64,000 nt of DNA from Argentina anserina (taxonomy: Eukaryota > Streptophyta > Magnoliopsida > Rosales > Rosaceae), in assembly GCF_933775445.1 (NCBI RefSeq), contig NW_026089508.1, positions 1 to 64,000 on the forward strand, in the 5' to 3' direction. The position numbers were made by a program, and so were the translations under genes. The notes beneath the pieces are model-generated. The model saw nothing but the letters and a program-made list of their open reading frames with translations, did no database searches and was not told where the DNA came from. Below, piece by piece: positions 60,114-64,000 of the stretch (the first letter of the stretch is position 1; every line of letters begins with the position of its first letter).

Positions 60114-61045
60114 ATGCGAGTTTCTATTGAATTTGAGAGTTTTGCAAGTGTGGGAGTGTGTTTCTTTCAAACTGAGTATCTTTACATCGTTTGCGTATCT
60201 TTACTATTCCAATTGTGTATCTTTTCATTTCTCGTTTGAGTATCTTTCTGTAAGGCTTCTGATGCGAGTTTCTATTGTATTTGAGAGTTTTGCAAGTGTG
60301 GGAGTGTGTTTCTTTCAAACTGAGTATCTTTACATCGTTTGCGTATCTTTACTATTCCAATTGTGTATGTTTTGATTTCTAGTTTGAGTATCTTTCTGTA
60401 AGGCTTTCTGATGCGAGTTTCTATTGAAATTGAGAGTTTTGCAAGTGTGGGAGTGTGTTTCTTTCAAACTGAGTATCTTTACATCGTTTGCGTATCTTTA
60501 CTATTCCAATTGTGTATCTTTACATCGTTTGCGTATCTTTACTATTCCAATTGTGTATCTTTTCATTTCTCGTTTGAGTATCTTTCTGTAAGGCTTTCTG
60601 ATGCGAGTTTCTATTGAATTTGAGAGTTTTGCAAGTGTGGGAGTGTGTTTCTTTCAAACTGAGTATCTTTACATCGTTTGCGTATCTTTACTATTCCAAT
60701 TGTGTATCTTTTCATTTCTCGTTTGAGTATCTTTCTGTAAGGCTTCTGATGCGAGTTTCTATTGTATTTGAGAGTTTTGCAAGTGTGGGAGTGTGTTTCT
60801 TTCAAACTGAGTATCTTTACATCGTTTGCGTATCTTTACTATTCCAATTGTGTATGTTTTGATTTCTAGTTTGAGTATCTTTCTGTAAGGCTTTCTGATG
60901 CGAGTTTCTATTGAAATTGAGAGTTTTGCAAGTGTGGGAGTGTGTTTCTTTCAAACTGAGTATCTTTACATCGTTTGCATATCTTTACTATTCCAATTGT
61001 GTATCTTTTCATTTCTCGTTTGACTATCTTTCTGTAAGGCTTCAG

Positions 61046-61239
61046 ATGCGAGTTTCTATTGAATTTGAGAGTTTTGCAAGTGTGGGAGTGTGTTTCTTTC
61101 AAACTGAGTATCTTTACATCGTTTGCGTATCTTTACTATTCCAATTGTGTATCTTTTCATTTCTTGTTTGAGTATCTTTACTATTCCAATTGTGTATGTT
61201 TTCATTTCTCGTTTGAGTATCTTTCTGTAAGGCTTTCGG
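61046..61239 (+). repeat. BC-duplicated monomer (194 bp), second lineage
   Basis: It is the counterpart of 42791-42984 with the same TTTCTTGTTTGAG in the first C. The following 148-bp monomer (61240) also shares the rare CTCGTTCGAG with that at 42985, so at least 342 bp are shared at an offset of 18,255 bp. Confidence 0.9.
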
Positions 61240-62063
61240 ATGCGAGTTTCTATTGAATTTGAGAGTTTTGCAAGTGTGGGAGTGTGTTTCTTTCAAACTG
61301 AGTATCTTTACATCGTTTGCGTATCTTTACTATTCCAATTGTGTATCTTTTCATTTCTCGTTCGAGTATCTTTCTGTAAGGCTTCTGATGCGAGTTTCTA
61401 TTGTATTTGAGAGTTTTGCAAGTGTGGGAGTGTGTTTCTTTCAAACTGAGTATCTTTACATCGTTTGCGTATCTTTACTATTCCAATTGTGTATGTTTTG
61501 ATTTCTAGTTTGAGTATCTTTCTGTAAGGCTTTCTGATGCGAGTTTCTATTGAAATTGAGAGTTTTGCAAGTGTGGGAGTGTGTTTCTTTCAAACTGAGT
61601 ATCTTTACATCGTTTGCGTATCTTTACTATTCCAATTGTGTATCTTTTCATTTCTCGTTTGACTATCTTTCTGTAAGGCTTCAGATGCGAGTTTCTATTG
61701 AATTTGAGAGTTTTGCAAGTGTGGGAGTGTGTTTCTTTCAAACTGAGTATCTTTACATCGTTTGCGTATCTTTACTATTCCAATTGTGTATCTTTACATC
61801 GTTTGCGTATCTTTACTATTCCAATTGTGTATCTTTTCATTTCTCGTTTGAGTATCTTTCTGTAAGGCTTCTGATGCGAGTTTCTATTGTATTTGAGAGT
61901 TTTGCATGTGTGGGAGTGTGTTTCTTTCAAACTGAGTATCTTTACATCGTTTGCGTATCTTTACGATTCCAATTGTGTATCTTTACATCGTTTGCGTATC
62001 TTTACTATTCCAATTGTGTATGTTTTGATTTCTAGTTTGAGTATCTTTCTGTAAGGCTTTCTG

Positions 62064-64000
62064 ATGCGAGTTTCTATTGAAATTGAGAGTTTTGCAAGTG
62101 TGGGAGTGTGTTTCTTTCAAACTGAGTATCTTTACATCGTTTGCGTATCTTTACTATTCCAATTGTGTATCTTTACATCGTTTGCGTATCTTTACTATTC
62201 CAATTGTGTATCTTTTCATTTCTCGTTTGAGTATCTTTCTGTAAGGCTTTCTGATGCGAGTTTCTATTGAATTTGAGAGTTTTGCAAGTGTGGGAGTGTG
62301 TTTCTTTCAAACTGAGTATCTTTACATCGTTTGCGTATCTTTACTATTCCAATTGTGTATCTTTACATCGTTTGCGTATCTTTACTATTCCAATTGTGTA
62401 TCTTTTCATTTCTCGTTTGAGTATCTTTCTGTAAGGCTTTCTGATGCGAGTTTCTATTGAATTTGAGAGTTTTGCAAGTGTGGGAGTGTGTTTCTTTCAA
62501 ACTGAGTATCTTTACATCGTTTGCGTATCTTTACTATTCCAATTGTGTATCTTTTCATTTCTCGTTTGAGTATCTTTCTGTAAGGCTTCTGATGCGAGTT
62601 TCTATTGTATTTGAGAGTTTTGCAAGTGTGGGAGTGTGTTTCTTTCAAACTGAGTATCTTTACATCGTTTGCGTATCTTTACTATTCCAATTGTGTATGT
62701 TTTGATTTCTAGTTTGAGTATCTTTCTGTAAGGCTTTCTGATGCGAGTTTCTATTGAAATTGAGAGTTTTGCAAGTGTGGGAGTGTGTTTCTTTCAAACT
62801 GAGTATCTTTACATCGTTTGCGTATCTTTACTATTCCAATTGTGTATCTTTACATCGTTTGCGTATCTTTACTATTCCAATTGTGTATCTTTTCATTTCT
62901 CGTTTGAGTATCTTTCTGTAAGGCTTTCTGATGCGAGTTTCTATTGAATTTGAGAGTTTTGCAAGTGTGGGAGTGTGTTTCTTTCAAACTGAGTATCTTT
63001 ACATCGTTTGCGTATCTTTACTATTCCAATTGTGTATCTTTTCATTTCTCGTTTGAGTATCTTTCTGTAAGGCTTCTGATGCGAGTTTCTATTGTATTTG
63101 AGAGTTTTGCAAGTGTGGGAGTGTGTTTCTTTCAAACTGAGTATCTTTACATCGTTTGCGTATCTTTACTATTCCAATTGTGTATGTTTTGATTTCTAGT
63201 TTGAGTATCTTTCTGTAAGGCTTTCTGATGCGAGTTTCTATTGAAATTGACAGTTTTGCAAGTGTGGGAGTGTGTTTCTTTCAAACTGAGTATCTTTACA
63301 TCGTTTGCGTATCTTTACTATTCCAATTGTGTATCTTTTCATTTCTCGTTTGAGTATCTTTCTGTAAGGCTTTCTGATGCGAGTTTCTATTGAATTTGAG
63401 AGTTTTGCAAGTGTGGGAGTGTGTTTCTTTCAAACTGAGTATCTTTACATCGTTTGCGTATCTTTACTATTCCAATTGTGTATCTTTACATCGTTTGCGT
63501 ATCTTTACTATTCCAATTGTGTATCTTTTCATTTCTCGTTTGAGTATCTTTCTGTAAGGCTTCTGATGCGAGTTTCTATTGTATTTGAGAGTTTTGCATG
63601 TGTGGGAGTGTGTTTCTTTCAAACTGAGTATCTTTACATCGTTTGCGTATCTTTACGATTCCAATTGTGTATCTTTACATCGTTTGAGTATCTTTCTGTA
63701 AGGCTTCTGATGCGAGTTTCTATTGAATTTGAGAGTTTTGCAAGTGTGGGAGTGTGTTTCTTTCAAACTGAGTATCTTTACATCGTTTGCGTATCTTTAC
63801 TATTCCAATTGTGTATCTTTTCATTTCTCGTTTGAGTATCTTTCTGTAAGGCTTCTGATGCGAGTTTCTATTGTATTTGAGAGTTTTGCAAGTGTGGGAG
63901 TGTGTTTCTTTCAAACTGAGTATCTTTACATCGTTTGCGTATCTTTACTATTCCAATTGTGTATGTTTTGATTTCTAGTTTGAGTATCTTTCTGTAAGGC
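62064..64000 (+). repeat. 5,580-bp-offset duplicated segment, copy 2, cut by window edge
   Basis: Starts 62064, 62254, 62444, 62592, 62741, 62931, 63079, 63228, 63377, 63566, 63710 and 63858 each lie 5,580 bp after their counterparts. The segment continues to the last base, so its true right border lies outside the window. Confidence 0.85.
63566..63709 (+). repeat. A/C-hybrid monomer (144 bp)
   Basis: It is the fourth copy of the hybrid class. It corresponds to 57986-58129 in position within the 5,580-bp-offset segment but is followed by GAGAGTTTTGC, like 59970. Confidence 0.92.

Larger units (their letters stand above)
1..64000 (+). repeat. Tandem satellite DNA array, whole window
   Basis: The window is filled by head-to-tail copies of one satellite monomer, about 377 complete copies plus a partial copy at each edge. 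All copies are in the same orientation and no unique sequence lies between them. The consensus short monomer has 30 G, 22 C, 27 A and 69 T (148 bp, 35% GC). Copies differ by a few substitutions, 1-bp indels and gain or loss of 41- or 45-bp blocks. Neighbouring copies and higher-order units are nearly identical, which is the mark of recent amplification and homogenisation. Arrays of this size and organisation are known from eukaryotic centromeric, pericentromeric, subtelomeric and sex-chromosome heterochromatin. Which of these applies cannot be told from this window. The strand given is that of the T-rich sequence as printed and is only a convention. I do not recognise the family. Confidence 0.98.
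39390..64000 (+). repeat. Array Domain IV, mixed short and long monomers
   Basis: The Domain III variants CCTCGG and TTCGAACTG are absent from here on. New ones appear: CATTCGGATGCG, TGTATGTTTTGATTTC with CTAGTTTGAG, GAAATTGAGAG and TTTTGCATG. Starts up to the 13-mer HOR: 39390, 39539, 39728, 39877, 40066, 40256, 40446, 40635, 40783, 40932, 41122, 41311, 41501, 41691, 41881, 42030, 42224, 42413, 42602, 42791, 42985, 43133, 43322, 43512, 43702, 43892, 44082, 44272, 44421, 44615, 44803, 44993, 45182, 45371, 45519, 45667. After it: 52731, 52920, 53109, 53298, 53446, 53635, 53784, 53973, 54122, 54311, 54460, 54650, 54839, 54983, 55131, 55321, 55511, then the trimer block. The monomer at 44615 is 188 bp, with CTTTCATTAATCG in C. 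The last monomer (63858) is cut by the window edge. Confidence 0.88.
55700..64000 (+). repeat. Trimer-based block (487-bp unit: 148 + 149 + 190)
   Basis: Most monomers are arranged as trimers of 148, 149 and 190 bp, for example at 55700, 56187, 56864, 58130, 58807, 59294 and 60114, sometimes separated by a single extra 190-bp monomer. The 149-bp member ends with GTATGTTTTGATTTC and CTAGTTTGAG, and the 190-bp member opens with GAAATTGAGAG or GAAATTGACAG. Starts: 55700, 55848, 55997, 56187, 56335, 56484, 56674, 56864, 57012, 57161, 57351, 57499, 57648, 57797, 57986, 58130, 58278, 58427, 58617, 58807, 58955, 59104, 59294, 59442, 59591, 59781, 59970, 60114, 60262, 60411, 60601, 60749, 60898, 61046, 61240, 61388, 61537, 61685, 61874, 62064, 62254, 62444, 62592, 62741, 62931, 63079, 63228, 63377, 63566, 63710, 63858. 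Confidence 0.9.

Noticed and set aside
1..64000. CRISPR array
   Set aside because: There are no unique spacers: the sequence between any repeated motif is itself repeated in every monomer, and the units are far too long.
1..64000. CENP-B box (TTCG....A..CGGG) as proof of a centromere
   Set aside because: I found no CGGG in the consensus monomer and no copy fitting the core pattern. TTCGAACTG in Domain III is not followed by the required bases. Centromere identity therefore remains an inference.
1..64000. Telomeric repeat or simple microsatellite
   Set aside because: The unit is 144-231 bp and complex; GTATCTTT sub-repeats are 19-23 bp and diverged, not short perfect repeats such as TTAGGG.
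1..64000. Transposon or retroelement origin inside the window
   Set aside because: No interruption, target-site duplication, terminal repeat or enzyme-like reading frame was seen. An ultimate origin of the head module from a mobile element cannot be excluded from the sequence alone.
1..64000. GATA-factor sites on the minus strand (AAAGATAC in A, B and D of each monomer)
   Set aside because: AGATAC lacks the A or G normally required after GATA, so a regulatory reading is not supported; the motif is explained by the GTATCTTT sub-repeat.

Overview
The whole window is one uninterrupted satellite DNA array. I found no gene, RNA gene, transposon, CRISPR array or unique sequence in it. Following the recurring ATGCGAG (or a variant of it) that opens each monomer, I could place 378 monomer starts. 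That gives 377 complete head-to-tail copies plus a partial copy at each edge, all in the same orientation, averaging about 169 bp. Every interval is one of a few sizes: 148/149, 189/190, 194, 144 or 230/231 bp, with rare 1-bp deviations. Long homogeneous arrays with higher-order repeats point to a eukaryotic heterochromatic or (peri)centromeric region. I do not recognise the satellite family and cannot name the organism. The consensus is about 35% GC and very asymmetric (about 47% T, 18% A on the + strand). It keeps near-expected CpG, which hints at little CpG methylation or a young array.

The monomer is modular. A 62-bp head (H) is followed by four 19-23 bp sub-repeats that each start GTATCTTT: A (19), B (22), C (23) and D (22/23). 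All size classes can be written as module strings: HABCD (148/149), HABABCD (189/190), HABABABCD (230/231), HABCBCD (194) and HAB(A/C hybrid)D (144). Size variation therefore looks like unequal exchange at GTATCTTT junctions.

Layout: Domain I (1-20932) is about 80% short monomers, with a 4,292-bp repeat and a 15-monomer, about 2,308-bp higher-order repeat (HOR). A transition zone (20933-23448) leads to Domain III (23449-39389), about three quarters long monomers. Its diagnostic D/H variants are CCTCGGATGCCAG and TTCGAACTGAG, and it carries a 12-mer HOR (2,232/2,273 bp) and a 9-mer HOR (1,622/1,663 bp). Domain IV (39390-64000) mixes both lengths. It holds three consecutive copies of a 13-monomer, 2,305-bp HOR (45816-52730), the 194-bp and 144-bp variants, and a 487-bp trimer-based block to the right edge. 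Segments also recur at 6.7, 8.4, 14.2-15.1 and 18.3 kb offsets.

Open reading frames exist on both strands (up to 293 codons) but are a by-product of the repeat and are not annotated as genes. The array continues past both edges. Monomer starts given below were read by eye and arithmetic from the sequence; percent identities were not computed.
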